From NCBI GenBank assembly GCA_022749755.1, contig CM040447.1, positions 13,434,087-13,498,086 on the forward strand: DNA of 64,000 nucleotides, read 5' to 3'. This document shows positions 1 to 11,351 of the stretch, piece by piece; positions within the stretch are counted from its first letter, which is position 1, and each line of letters opens with the position of its first letter. The stretch comes from Azadirachta indica. Taxonomy: Eukaryota > Streptophyta > Magnoliopsida > Sapindales > Meliaceae. The position numbers and the translations under genes are program-made. The notes below the pieces were generated by a model. That model was not told where the DNA came from. It worked only from the letters and a program-made list of their open reading frames with translations, and ran no database searches.

Positions 1-945
1 ATTTTATTTTCATAATATAAGGAGAGATGACAAAACTCCTTACAAATATGAACATTCGGTATAAATAGGTTAAAATAAACATGTTATAATAGAAAATACG
101 GTAGAGAATAAGAGAAAATTAATTTCTATATTATTAATAGGGTGAAAAACGATTTAATACTCCTTATCTTGCCCTACCTTGTTCTTTAAATATATATGCA
201 GATAATATTTAATTAAAAAATTTTATAATTTATAATTTGTTATTCTATTACATAGTCAAACTTATAATTTTAATATAATTATTGTATATAAATAATATTA
301 TAATATATTAATCATATTTATAAATAATAAATAAAAAAAATTGGTGGGGATGAAAATTTTATTTGAAAAAATAAATAAATAAAAAATTTATTTAGTATAA
401 ATAAACGAAACCGGGATGAGGTTGCATACGTAATACAAGAAGCATGGTACCACCAAAAAAAAAAAAAAGGGCTGAGCATCACTTATCCTCCCTTTGGCGC
501 TTAGCAATTATTATGCCCGTAAAGTAGTCACACTTAACGTTATCTTTAATATCTCTAAATAATTATGTTTTTATAAAATACGTGGTGATTACAAAGTCAA
601 TTTGCTAATTTGGTATGACAATGAGCTTGCACGAAATTAGTGGCCAATTTAATTTCTCTTGGAACGGACAAATTAGGTCGAGTCTATTTTAGTTTCATTT
701 TCACTAATGAATTTATAAGCCACTCTCATCATGTCTGTGGGGTCTGATTGTGAAATGCCAGTAGTGGAAAACCAGAAAAAAGAAAAATGTTTATCAATTG
801 CACTTATAATACGATGTCCGTTGTTTAAAAAAAATCATTCCTGAATTTTGCCTTTGGTAGAAAGAAAGAGAAGCAGAAGGACAACGCAAAACAGTAATAT
901 AGCTTACAGGAGAGAGCAAAAGAAATCCTTGGAAGCACCGGTAAA
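1..945 (+). promoter_or_regulatory. 5' flank of UGT-1, duplicated upstream of UGT-3
   Basis: AT-rich non-coding DNA. Blocks at roughly 1-470 and 590-945 recur, diverged, at about 9180-9700 and 11010-11351 in front of pseudogene UGT-3, so promoter and gene were copied as one unit. A possible TATA-like TTATAATA lies near 804, about 140 nt before the start codon, but no transcription start can be fixed from sequence alone. Confidence 0.5.
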
Positions 946-2352
946 ATGGCAGAATCTAGCAAGCTTCACATTGCCATGTTTCCGTGGCTAGCTTTCGGTC
1001 ATATAATCCCATACTTGGAGCTAGCAAAGCTCATTGCTCAAAAGGGTCACAGGATCTCCTTCATATCAACACCCAGAAACATCAATCGGCTACCAAAACT
1101 TCCTCCAAATTTATCACCATTAATAGACTTCGTGAGCCTCACTTTACCTCGGGATCATAATCTCCCACAGGATGCAGAAGCCACCGCAGACTTAACACTT
1201 CAGAAAGTTCCTTACCTTAAAGCCGCTTTTGATAATCTTCGGGATTCTTTGGCTGAACTTTTGAAAATTTCTTCTCCAGATTGGATAATTTACGACTTTG
1301 CTCCTCACTGGTTACCACCAATAGCAGAGAAGCTTGGCATCTCGCGCGCCCACTTCAGCATCTTCCAGGCGTGTACGCTTTGCTTTGTTGCACCATCATG
1401 CTCGGCCATGATCAACGGCGACGATCCGCGGACTGAGCCCGAACATTTTACTGTCACACCCAAGTGGGTACCCTTTCATTCGAATGCGGTATTTCGGCTT
1501 TACGAGGCAAAGAGATTACTCGGTTATTTTGAAGTAAACTTTTCTGGAGTAAGCGATAATTTTCGTGTGGGGTCGGCAATTGCTGGATGTGAAGTGATTG
1601 CTGTACGTAGCTGTATGGAGATTGAATCTGAATGGTTAAACCTTCTGGGTGAGCTTCATGGTAAGCCAGTGGCTCCTATAGGCATGTTGCTACCTTCGGC
1701 TTTCGGTAGCAGAGACGACAGTACTGAAGATAACACTACTTGGCAGACAATCAGCGAATGGTTAGGCCAACAGGAGGGCTGTTCTGTGGTTTATGTAGCT
1801 TTTGGAAGCGAGGTAAATCTCAGCCAAGAGGAACTCACAGAATTGGCTCTAGGATTAGAATTGTCTGGGTTGCCTTTCTTTTGGGCTCTAAGAGAGCGGG
1901 ACGACTCATCTGGGCTTCCGGCTGGGTTTGAGGAACGAGTAAAAGGGCGGGGATTGGTTTGGACTAGTTGGGTACCACAACTCAGGATTCTACATCATGA
2001 ATCAGTTGGAGCATTCTTGACTCACTGCGGGTACAGTTCAGTTATAGAGTCACTCCATTTTGGACGTCCGCTAATTATGCTGCCTTTCTATGCTGACCAA
2101 GGGTTAATTGCTAGGATTTATACAGAGAAGAAAGTAGGAATAGAGATCGCTAGAAATGAGCAAGATGGGAGGTTTACAAGTCCGTCGGTGGCCGAGACAA
2201 TAAGGTTGGTGACGGTTGAGGAAGAGGGAAGAATTTACAGGGAAAAAGCAAAGGAAATGAAGGTGTTGTTTGCAGACTATGATCTCCAACATCAATATGT
2301 AGACAAATTCGTTGAATTTCTTCAAGATCATAGGAAATCTTCTGACGCATGA
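946..2352 (+). CDS. UGT-1: intact UGT91-like UDP-glycosyltransferase, 468 aa, single exon
   Basis: Family 1 (GT-B, inverting) plant glycosyltransferase, expected to move a sugar from a UDP donor to a small acceptor in the cytosol. The N-terminal acceptor half has His19 in FGHIIP, the expected catalytic base, and Asp117 in DWIIYDF as its likely partner. The C-terminal half has a 44-residue PSPG donor box at 342-385, from WVPQL to ADQ, with H360, G362, S365, E368, D384 and Q385 kept. PSPG position 22, normally Trp, is Tyr363, and position 23 is Ser364. The best family fit is UGT91 (rhamnosyl- or branch-forming glycosyltransferases), from MFPWLAFGH, KWVPF, VIAVRSC and the DQGL-AR tail. The length is normal for the family, and the ATG opens the conserved N terminus. 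A polyadenylation-like AATAAA lies at 2470-2475. The acceptor and exact donor sugar are unknown. Confidence 0.93.
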   Translation: MAESSKLHIAMFPWLAFGHIIPYLELAKLIAQKGHRISFISTPRNINRLPKLPPNLSPLIDFVSLTLPRDHNLPQDAEATADLTLQKVPYLKAAFDNLRDSLAELLKISSPDWIIYDFAPHWLPPIAEKLGISRAHFSIFQACTLCFVAPSCSAMINGDDPRTEPEHFTVTPKWVPFHSNAVFRLYEAKRLLGYFEVNFSGVSDNFRVGSAIAGCEVIAVRSCMEIESEWLNLLGELHGKPVAPIGMLLPSAFGSRDDSTEDNTTWQTISEWLGQQEGCSVVYVAFGSEVNLSQEELTELALGLELSGLPFFWALRERDDSSGLPAGFEERVKGRGLVWTSWVPQLRILHHESVGAFLTHCGYSSVIESLHFGRPLIMLPFYADQGLIARIYTEKKVGIEIARNEQDGRFTSPSVAETIRLVTVEEEGRIYREKAKEMKVLFADYDLQHQYVDKFVEFLQDHRKSSDA

Positions 2353-2700
2353 TCAGTTTTTCGATTAATTACATATATATGTCAATTTGCCAATAAATTG
2401 TTGAGTAGCTTGTGGATTATATATTTTGGTTAGTCTGTCTGTCACGATAAGCATGAGAAATTATTTGGAAATAAATTTCTCATATTATTGTAATTGTCGA
2501 CTGCTCTTTCATTCGCTCTCTTATGTGACTTTCCTGTACCACACAATAGTTCGATTTTTATTTTATTTATATATTTTTTAATTCTTCTGTCAATTCAATT
2601 CAGACAGTTAACGTGGGATTTCAGCACATTGGACAATATCTGACAATAACCTTATCTAAAAATCACCAGAAGATTTCAATAAAAGTGGAATTTCACCTTA
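2353..2700 (+). other. Conserved UGT 3' UTR and 3' flank block
   Basis: The 3' region shares a block (TTTTGGTTAGT, then a CTCATATTATTGTAA motif at about 2482) with the ends of UGT-3 (26355-26510), UGT-4 (28337-28470) and UGT-6 (46800-46955). The following stretch, 2515-2700 (TGTGACTTTCCTGTACC onward), is repeated at about 40160-40336 and 58775-58950. This marks the edge of the duplicated cassette. Confidence 0.7.
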
Positions 2701-2929
2701 GTCCCTAATCTTTAGTAAGATTGTACATTACTCAATTTGATTAATATCACGTCACAAATATCTATAATATTTTATTTTTGTATCATTTCAAAATCTGAAA
2801 CTTTCTATAATTCCATTTTACTTCTAACTGAAAAAAAAAAAAAAGTAGCAAATTAAGTAACTTTATAACATTCTAAGGATCATTTTGAGATTATTATAGA
2901 TTTTAAAATAATTTGTTTTCTCTGTTAGG

Positions 2930-3240
2930 TAAAAATAATTACTTTTGAAGAGAATTGGTTTAGTGTTTAATAAATTTATTTTGAATTTAAAAAATCGTTT
3001 TGTGCGTTTATTAAATTCTATTGTTAAAATATTATAATGATCCTAATTACTAAAATGTCAATAGCAATTACAATTATTATAATATTTTAATAATAAAAAT
3101 TTATCATAAACACAAACTATTTTTAAAATTCACCACACTTTTGAAAATAAAATGAAATTCAAATAAAAACAAAATTAAGAAATAATTGTATTGCATAAAT
3201 TATTTTTAAAATTAGTTATTTTAAAAAATAAAATTATATT
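2930..3240. mobile_element. Fold-back (MITE-like) element, copy A
   Basis: Imperfect inverted repeat centred near 3060. The left arm (TTTATTAAATTCTATTG, then TTAAAATATTATAATGAT) pairs with the right arm (TATTATAATATTTTAATAA, then ATTTATCATAAACACAAA). It has no coding capacity. Equivalent fold-backs sit at the same relative position in the duplicated flanks near 33470-33720 and 59195-59460, so the element was present before the flank was duplicated. Target duplications could not be defined. Confidence 0.5.
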
Positions 3241-4965
3241 ACATTATCTGAACCAATTCATTTCCATTGATGATTAGATAGGCAAAGCTAGAATTTAAAA
3301 TTCAGGGAGTTCATAATGAGAATATAATAAAGTTAAGAGAACTATAAACAAAACATTTACTTTTAAATACAAGAGCCAAAATATTAAATATATATATATA
3401 TATATAAAATTCAAATTATAAGTATTTTAATAAGCGATTTTAAAAATTTTTTGCAGGATATAAATATTCAAATTATTTAATTACCCTTCAATGTTTAAGC
3501 TAGTCAGTAAACTTCTCAATTTTACTTTTGTAATTTAACAAAAACAAAGAAGGGGAAAAAGTGTTTTCTCTTTTCTTTATATTTCTGAGTTCATTCTGGC
3601 ATGTTCTCGTCTCTTTTCTCTCTTTTGTAGCATGTCTTATAATTAGTTAGATGATGGTTCTTGACACTAAGTAGACAACTCAATAAATTCAGGAGGATTA
3701 GTCTCCCCCATGCTTCCATCTGGGCTCCTCAGTCTTTGGTTTGTTGACTACCTCACTCGACTGAAGATTTTGTCTAAGTCCACTGGTAACCTCAAGATGC
3801 AAGTGACCCTCAAGTAAAGAGGATAATCATTCTATTCAGGTAACAAGCATGCCTAATTGAACAAAGAATTTCGAAGTCCTTACTGGGGATAGTCTAGATA
3901 TTAGATAATGCCATTTGTTATCTTGTATACATCTAGCTAATTAGCCAGTTCCAGATGCATTTCTACCAAATCAACTCATGACAATGTCACCTACAAGGAG
4001 ATATAGTAAACTTTCAAATATTTTGATAAGACAAGACACTTTTGTTAACAACTCAGCTCCCCGCCCTATTAAGCAAAGAAGAAAGTATTTGCTTTATCCC
4101 ACCATAAGATGGAAGTGACCCTCACTTAAGAAGGATAATCATTCTAGTCACATTACAAGCATGCCTTCGCGAACAGAGAATTTCAAAATCCTCTATATTC
4201 AGAACGAATAATATCCTGAAAATACTTCTTATCCAGATGGCATCATAGTTAAGTGACAATTTGTTGAAAAAAATAATGTTTCGGAAGAGAAAACTGCAAA
4301 TCGAGTCGAAGGAAGAAAATTCTATAAATACCCGAATGAGATTAAAATAAAAGTATCCGGTAGATTATCATTAGGTCACAATTACATGATCAATTAAGAT
4401 TCATGAATCATTTAAGATTTCACATAGGTTTTCTTGTCAAACAGACTTTTCAATTAGTGAAGAACACTTTTATGTGAATTTTTTTCCAAAAGAAAATAAA
4501 TTATTTCTTATAAAAGTATCTAATAAATGCCGGCTTTCACAGCTTGTATAAAAAGCTCTTTCATACTTTTGTGTATTTATCTCTCTGGATGCTTCATTAT
4601 AGTCCCTATTTTAATATTAAAAACAAATAAAAGTGTCACATTTTTTTTTCATTTATCCGTCTTTTTCAAGAGAACCAAACAGTGTTCGAATTAGTTTATT
4701 ATCCAAAAACACCCTATAATACATGTCATAAAACAAACGAAGAATAAAAAATAAATAAATAGATATATAAATGAATAATACTAATTAAAAAAATAGAAAA
4801 AGAGAAAAGAAGTGAGCAACGCTTAAAATAGCTTTTTTTTTTTTTGGTTTTTTGGCTTACGCAAGCTTAAAATAGAAATAATTCTTTGCTATTTTTGCCA
4901 AACTGTTTCTTTATGTTCCCCTTTTTTTTATTTTCAAATTTTCCTGAGAAACAAACAGAAAAAAC
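3241..4965. other. Intergenic AT-rich DNA with an imperfect direct repeat
   Basis: No gene was seen. Two segments about 315 bp apart, at about 3791-3880 and 4106-4195, are diverged direct copies. Both contain AAGTGACCCTCA, GGATAATCATTCTA, ACAAGCATGCCT and AGAATTTC in that order. A short (AT)n tract lies near 3390-3406. 3260-3660 is again homologous to the flanks at 33840-34260 and 59560-59990. Confidence 0.5.
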
Positions 4966-6034
4966 AGAACCTGAATCAACTCATCGTCCTTAACGGACAA
5001 ATAGGAGGAGGCAACATCCTGATCTTAGCGCCACGTCTCTCCCTCCTCATCCTCGTTACATACTTCCCACCCTTACCAAAGACGACAGCAATGTGCGTCG
5101 TATTTTCCAACAGACCACGATAAGCCACGTCATCATTCTCACACGCTGACTCACTCTCGCCCTCAATCTGAGCGTCCACCTCCCACATCCGTTCAACAAC
5201 CTTAATGTCTTTTGGTTTGACTTTTTTATTAATAAAAAAATTTTATTAATAAAAAAATTATTTTTTAAACTTTTTAATATTATTTGTTTAGTAATAAAAA
5301 AAAAAGTTTTGAGAATTAAAAAATTATTTTTTTATTAAAAAAAGTGTAAAATTTAAGTTTTTAACAATATAATTTTCTCAATTTTTTTAAAAAATAAAAT
5401 TATTTAAAATATTTTTACTTTATTTTAAAAATTTTACATAATTTTTTTAAAATAAAATATTAAAAATTTATTTATTAAAATAATTATTAAAATTTTTTTA
5501 AAAAAATTATTTATAAAAATTAAATAATTAATAAATTTTTATTAAAAATTTTATTCATAAAAATTTTACGATTAAAAAACTCTATTTCCAAAAATTTTAT
5601 TTAAAAAATTATACCTACCGTACTGTTTAGTCACCACCTGCTGGAAGCGCGAAACGTCATCACACCCCCACTCTAACATTGTTCTCACGAAACACTATTC
5701 TCCAGTCGGTTGCTCGGGATCCGATGACGACTTTGACCTGGTGAACCGACTCGGGGACCACGTCCTCACACTGTATTCTACACTTAGTCTCCCGGCAGAT
5801 TCTTGAGACGACTCCGCCAGGCGTCCCGATGAGGCCGCCGATAAGGAAACGTGGCAGACGATGCAAAAAGCGACTTCGTCGTTGAGGAGCTTGATCGTCG
5901 GAGTTTGTTTCGGTCCGTGTTCGCGGTGCGGCTGGTTTACATGAAAATGGTAGGGACTATACGTCGGAGAAGCGGCGTCGTTTTCAATGAGTCCGGATTG
6001 CTTTCTCTGTCTGTTATGAAAAGGAAGAAACGGT
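4966..6034 (-). pseudogene. Broken KH-domain RNA-binding protein gene (HEN4-like)
   Basis: Two KH motifs are readable on the minus strand. KH1, about 5690-5900, has CHVS followed by IGGLIGTPGGVVSRI and ETKCRIQCEDVVPES. KH2, about 4985-5150, has AVVFGKGGKYVTRMRRE and GAKIRMLPPPICP. Plant HEN4-like proteins have this order. It is broken. The upstream frame is shifted by one base between HVS and IGGLIG, a second shift falls after LPPPIC (DDELIQ continues in another frame up to a GT donor-like site near 4966), and about 400 bp of nearly pure A/T (5216-5625) separates KH1 from KH2. No in-frame ATG precedes the run. Its GC-richer composition stands out from its surroundings and suggests a former host exon. 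Confidence 0.75.
5216..5625. other. A/T-only spacer interrupting the KH pseudogene
   Basis: About 400 bp made almost only of A and T, with repeated TTATTAATAAAAAAATT and TTTTTAAAAA blocks, lies between the two KH-coding parts. It could be a decayed MITE insertion. I could not define terminal repeats or a target duplication. Confidence 0.4.
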
Positions 6035-6261
6035 TAGTGGAGGTTTGGCGTTGAGAGACTGACAGTACTGTAGAGAGTTGCGGACATGCAGTCGCGGTGC
6101 AATCGGTTACAAGAGAACAAAGAAAGCGCGCGAGTCGTGCTTCTGATCTTAAACTGAGGACTTCACGTACCGCTTCGGAGTGTTTGGGTACAGCTATATA
6201 CCGAACCTTGGTCCGGTTTAAGCAATTGAAAGGCCGTCGGTATTTTTGTTAAAAAGCATTT

Positions 6262-6855
6262 TAAAAACAATATAAAAGCATTAAAAGGTTAAAATTTGAT
6301 TTTAATAAATTTTATTCATTTATTATTATAATTTATTACTATTAAAATTAAAAATTATTATTTTTTATCTAACCACCAAAAATTATTATTGACTGTCATA
6401 ATTAGTTATCATTAGTCACTATTTATTATCGATAAATGACATTTATTTAAGAAATCGTAAATATCACTGAAATTTTTGTTAAGTATCCTACGTAATGATA
6501 TTATTATTATTTTTATTTAAGTAACAATTTGACATAAATATAAAATTAATTTTTTTAAATTTTAAATATTTAATTTCAGATTTACAACAAATGGTTGCTT
6601 AAATAAAAATAATGGTAGTACCATTGTGTAAGACACTCAATAAATATTTCTGTAGTATTTACAGTTTTTTAAACAAATATTGTTTGTTGGTGATCAATAG
6701 CAATCAACAATGGCAACCATGATAGTCAATGGTGGCTTTTAGTGGTTCATTAAAAAATAATAATTTTAAATTTTAACTGTAATAAATTATAATAGTAAAT
6801 AGGTAAAATTTATTAAAATCAAATTTTAGCCTTCAATTTTAAATATTAAAATGTA
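6262..6855. mobile_element. Long fold-back element of about 590 bp
   Basis: The two halves form one long imperfect hairpin. The left arm, about 6262-6525, carries GGTTAAAATTTGATTTTAAT, TAACCACC, TTGACTGTCATAA and TTTTTATTTAAGTAAC. The right arm, about 6590-6855, carries the complements GTTGCTTAAATAAAAA, GATAGTCAATGGTGG, AGTGGTT and TAAAATCAAATTTTAGCC. Arms of about 250 bp with a spacer under 70 bp suggest a Mutator-like or fold-back MITE. There is no ORF. The outer boundaries are approximate. Confidence 0.65.
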
Positions 6856-8364
6856 TTAATATTTTCTTAAAAGTCAGGAAGAGAGAAAATCAAGACAAGA
6901 TCTTGGTCCAAAAATATATTTGGCAAAAAACATGAACTTTTGATAAAAATCACTCATTTTTTACATTAACGTTTGATATTAAATATTTTATCCCATAATA
7001 ATTATAATTTGTATATTACCACACTTCAATTTTCATTTCATAACAACATTAACTTAGAAATCACCACACTTCAACAATAAAAAAGACTTAGTTGGTTCCC
7101 CATTTCTTAAAAGAAAATTTATTTGAAATGTGTCTTGTGTAATATGTTCAAAATTTTTACTATAAAATTGATGGTGCAAAAAATAATACAAAAAACTCTC
7201 AACTCAAGGCATACATAAATGTATTGTCCTTAAGAAAATTGTTGCCCCTTTAAGACAATATCTCAGTGCAAATAGGTTATATGGCAATATTTCCTTTAAA
7301 ATACAACAATTATTAATTTTATAAGGGTGCACTCTCAAATATAGAGCTCTTAAATAACACAAAAATTATTTATTCGTTAATAAAGTTTTGGGAATTGATG
7401 GGAGATCAAAAGAATATTTTCTAGTCTTCCTCATCATGTTTCTCTATATCTAAGATTAAAATATCGCCTTTATTTATAAGCACAATTGCACCTTTTCATT
7501 AGGAACATGTCTCCTATAATACCATTTCATTTATATAACTCTAATTATAAATATAATTCACCATATTAATATATGTTAATATAGGTGCAACAACAAATAT
7601 ATTTTGAAATACTTTGTATATTAATAAAACATACAACACAATGTAGCATTAATCAAAACTAAAATTACAAAAAAGAAAATGTGTGGCTTGATTTTAGGCC
7701 AAGTTTATAGTTTTAGATAAAATACTGAAATAGTACGTATCTATTAGATGGTAATTTGAAGATCAAACCCATATTAAATTGATATATCGATGCATTTTGC
7801 AAATTAATTAATAGTAATAAGATGAAAAATTATTTTGGAGTTGGGCTATGTCTATGAAACATAGGGTTGCATAGAATAATCCGGCCCATGCCCATCTTTC
7901 ATTTTCTCCTAAATCCATACTCTATAATATTTCTCACGTACAATCATATGAATATGTACTTCTATGATCAAACAATATCAAATTCGGACTCAAACTAAGC
8001 TCAACAACATTCTCATTGGTCATCACTTATCTCCATTTCTCATTCAAGTTTGTCCTTACTTCAGCAAACCGAAAAATTACGACTACAAAAGAATGCGATA
8101 GAGAAGCTTATTTTATTGTACCGATACAATTATTTACACATATTCAAAGGCAAAAGGTTGCAAATTTTGAAACACATATTCTCCAATTCAACAAAAATTT
8201 TTTAAAGCAGAAAATAATAATTCAGAAACTCCAAGACATTGTAACACGAGAAGTCCATCCGCTGTCATTTTCTATGCAATTTCGATATAAAATACTGAAT
8301 TTTGATTCACTCAACACAGGGCTAGTAGTATTTGCTCTTGCATTCTTCTTTTATTTTCTCTTTA
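6856..8364. other. Intergenic, no gene recognised
   Basis: AT-rich DNA. An open frame at 8016-8420 resembles no protein family and runs across the real start of UGT-2 in another frame. Nothing else can be supported. Confidence 0.4.
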
Positions 8365-8862
8365 ATGGCCAAGAAGCAAGAAGAGAAGCTTCACATTGTG
8401 ATATTCCCATGGCTAGCTAGCATTCGGCCACATGATTCCATGGCTGGAGCTTGCATATTCCAAGCTCATAGCTCAAAAGGGTCACAAAATCTCCTTCATT
8501 TCCACCCCTCAAGAAACATCAACCGCCTCTTGAAACTCCTTTTGAACTTATCAGCACTCTTTAATTTCTTAAAACTCCCTTGTCCCACGTCAAAAATTTC
8601 CTTGAAAATGTTGAGGCCACCACTGATACTGATGTTCCCTACAACAAGGTGTAGTATCTAAAGAAAGCCTACGACTTGCTCCGAGAACCCATGACCCGAA
8701 TCCTCCAGTCCTTGCACCTAGATTGGTTTTACAACTTTGCTCTTTACTGGATCGGGCCAATTTTAGCTCAACTGGGTATTAAAACTGTGTTTTTCGGTAC
8801 AGTTATTGCCGCCTTTTTAGCCTTTCTTGGTCCACCGTCTGTTCTTTTGGGCGATGATCATT
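8365..8862 (+). pseudogene. UGT-2: 5' fragment of a UGT91-like gene
   Basis: It starts with an intact ATG and reads [13 protein letters not shown], the N-terminal motif of the array, then shifts frame. The homologous sequence continues as GHMIPW-like, [20 protein letters not shown] and, in the last part, LREPMTRILQSLHLDWFYNFALYWI and FLGPPSVLLGDDH before a stop. It corresponds to about the first 160 residues and matches UGT-5 (LREPWKQLLQSLAPDW, YFGPPSILING) better than UGT-1. The whole donor-binding half is missing. The N terminus (MAKKQEEKLH) is distinct, so it may represent a third lineage of the array. Confidence 0.8.
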
Positions 8863-11351
8863 AGTTGTTAAGTCAACTCCAGTCTAGTCCCTGAAAATGC
8901 TCACTAATCTGATACAAGTTATTACTCTTTTTAAGTTTTGATTTGGCTGGTACAAACGTTTTAATACTGGGTCTCTTGAATTTTTTCAATTAGTATTAAA
9001 CTAATTAAATATTACAATTGTTATTATTGTACTTGAAAAGTTACTATCCATGTACTTAACATCCTTTCTAGATTTGTCATTATATATGGTATTTGCAATT
9101 TTGAATAACAAAACACAGAATTATTATATAAAAAGTGCAGTGATTTTTAAGTCACAATTGTTGCAAAATGAAAATATTAAATGTTAAAATATTAATAAAA
9201 ATGAATAAATTTTATTAAAAATTACTATTATTTTTTAATTTTATTTTTATAATATAATAAAATATGACAAAAATTTTTTATAAACATAAAAATTCATTAC
9301 AAATAGGTTAAAATTAAAATAATATAACAGAGAATAGGATGAAAAATGAGAGGAAATTAATTATCATATTGTTAATAGAGTAAAAAATAATTTAATACTT
9401 TTTATCTCGTTTTATTTCATTTTCTAAATATATATATAGATATATTTAATTAAAAAATGTTATAATTTATAATTTTTTATTTTATCATATACTCAAGTTT
9501 ATAATTTTAAGGGAGTAATCGTATAAATAATATTATAATATATTAATAGTATTAATAAATAGATAAGAAAAGAAAAAAAATAAGGCGGAAAAAAAATTTA
9601 TTTAAAAAAAATAAAAAAAAAATTATTTAGTACGAATGAATGAAAACGGGATAAGGTTGCCATCCCTAAGTACAAGACGCACGATATGCAAAAAAAAGCT
9701 GACTTATACAGCTTTTGGCTGTTGGCAATTATTATTCCCGTAAAGTGGTCCCACTTACCATTATTTTATGTTATGTTTGCATGGTTGCTTTAGTATCTTG
9801 AGGATTATCTTTAACTTGCTAATATAAGATTGCCTTCATGTTATATTATAGAATAAAAATATTTAATATATATTAATAAATTACAAATTCTCAATCTAAA
9901 AAAGTTTAACGGTGAGAAAAGAAAATTATTTTTTTAATAAAAAAAAAAAAAAATTATCTGACTATTTAATTTTAAACCATATATTATTACAATACAATAA
10001 GTATTAATACATTATACGACAGATTAAAAAAATGATAAATATTTAAATAAATTACAAATTTATAACATTCGTCTAATAAAATTTAATGATAAGAGGTAAA
10101 ATTGTTTTTTCAATAAAATTTTAAAATTTTTTTTTTTACTTTTTTTAAAAAGTTTAAAGATACAAATTAAAAAATTTAGGGATACAAATATTATTATCGC
10201 AATTTAATCCAAACTAAGTTTATCTACTACCTCAGCTTAGAAACACTCCCATCTACTTTCTTTTTTTCGTGTATACAAAAGCAAAACCTAACTCTCTTTT
10301 TTTTCTTTACTCTTATTTACAAGGTACTCTCTTCATTCTTTCTTCTTCTCTTTCCTTTAAATATTAAATCATTCACCACGTAACTCCTCATACTTCATTT
10401 GAAATCACTGCCAAACTTACTATCATCTAATGCCATTCTCTTTACTCCTCTAGCCAAGTCTTTTTCATCACTCTAAAATCACTAGCTACCAGAGTCCATG
10501 TCGTGATAGGTAGTTGTCATTAGTGGTGGGATTGCCAAAATCATGAAAGAGCTAATTTTTTTAACTTTTATTTGAAAATTAAGATTTTGAATCCAATTAG
10601 AAAATTAATATTAGTTTTTTTAATGTATTTCAAAATTTAATTTAATTTTAAAATAATTTTATATAATTGCTCAACTTTTGGTGATTTTTCATTATGCTAC
10701 AACAAGTATCAAGATGTTACTATACACTCTATAAAGATAATAAATATCTCAATAAACTATATGATAAAATATATTAAGGGCATTTATAACATATAAGGGT
10801 GGTTATTGCATCAACATCGTTAAAAATTATGGACAACGTTAAAAATTTATATTTCAATGAAATATTCTCAATTTTTATGGATTGCAGTATAGCGTTAGAG
10901 TATTTTCTGTATCACAATGAAATACAGGTAATATTAGAGTAACTAATTAAAACTAACCCATTATCTCTAAATTTTATAAAACACTTCGTGATTACAAAGT
11001 CAATTTACTAATTAGTCTAATTTGGCATGAGCTTGCACAAAGTTAGTGGTCAATTTAATTTCTTTTGGAACCGACAATTAGTTCTAGTTGATTTTAGTTT
11101 CATTTTCGTTAATCAATTTACTAATTTGGAGATAAGTCACTTTCATAATATTCGTGGGTCTGATTGTGAAATGCCAGTTGTGAAAAACCCAGAAAAAAAA
11201 TGTTTATGAATTATACTCATAATACAATGTCAGTTGTTAAAAAATCATTTCTGAATTTTGCCTTTAGTAGACAGAGATGCAGAAGGACAACCCAAAGCAG
11301 TAAGATAGCGTACAAGAGAGAGCAAAAGAAATCCTTAGAAGCACCTGTAAA
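8863..11351. other. Intergenic; right part is the duplicated UGT promoter flank
   Basis: 8863-9180 shows nothing identifiable. 9180-9720 and 11010-11351 are diverged copies of the UGT-1 upstream region. 9720-11010 is AT-rich filler, with poly-T stretches near 10250-10320, that is absent from the UGT-1 copy. No ORF is worth calling. Confidence 0.5.

Noticed and set aside
1740..2331. Open frames on both strands inside UGT-1
   Set aside because: They are shadows of the intact UGT-1 frame.
8016..8420. 134-codon open frame upstream of UGT-2
   Set aside because: No family resemblance, composition like the spacer, and it overlaps the real UGT-2 start in another frame.
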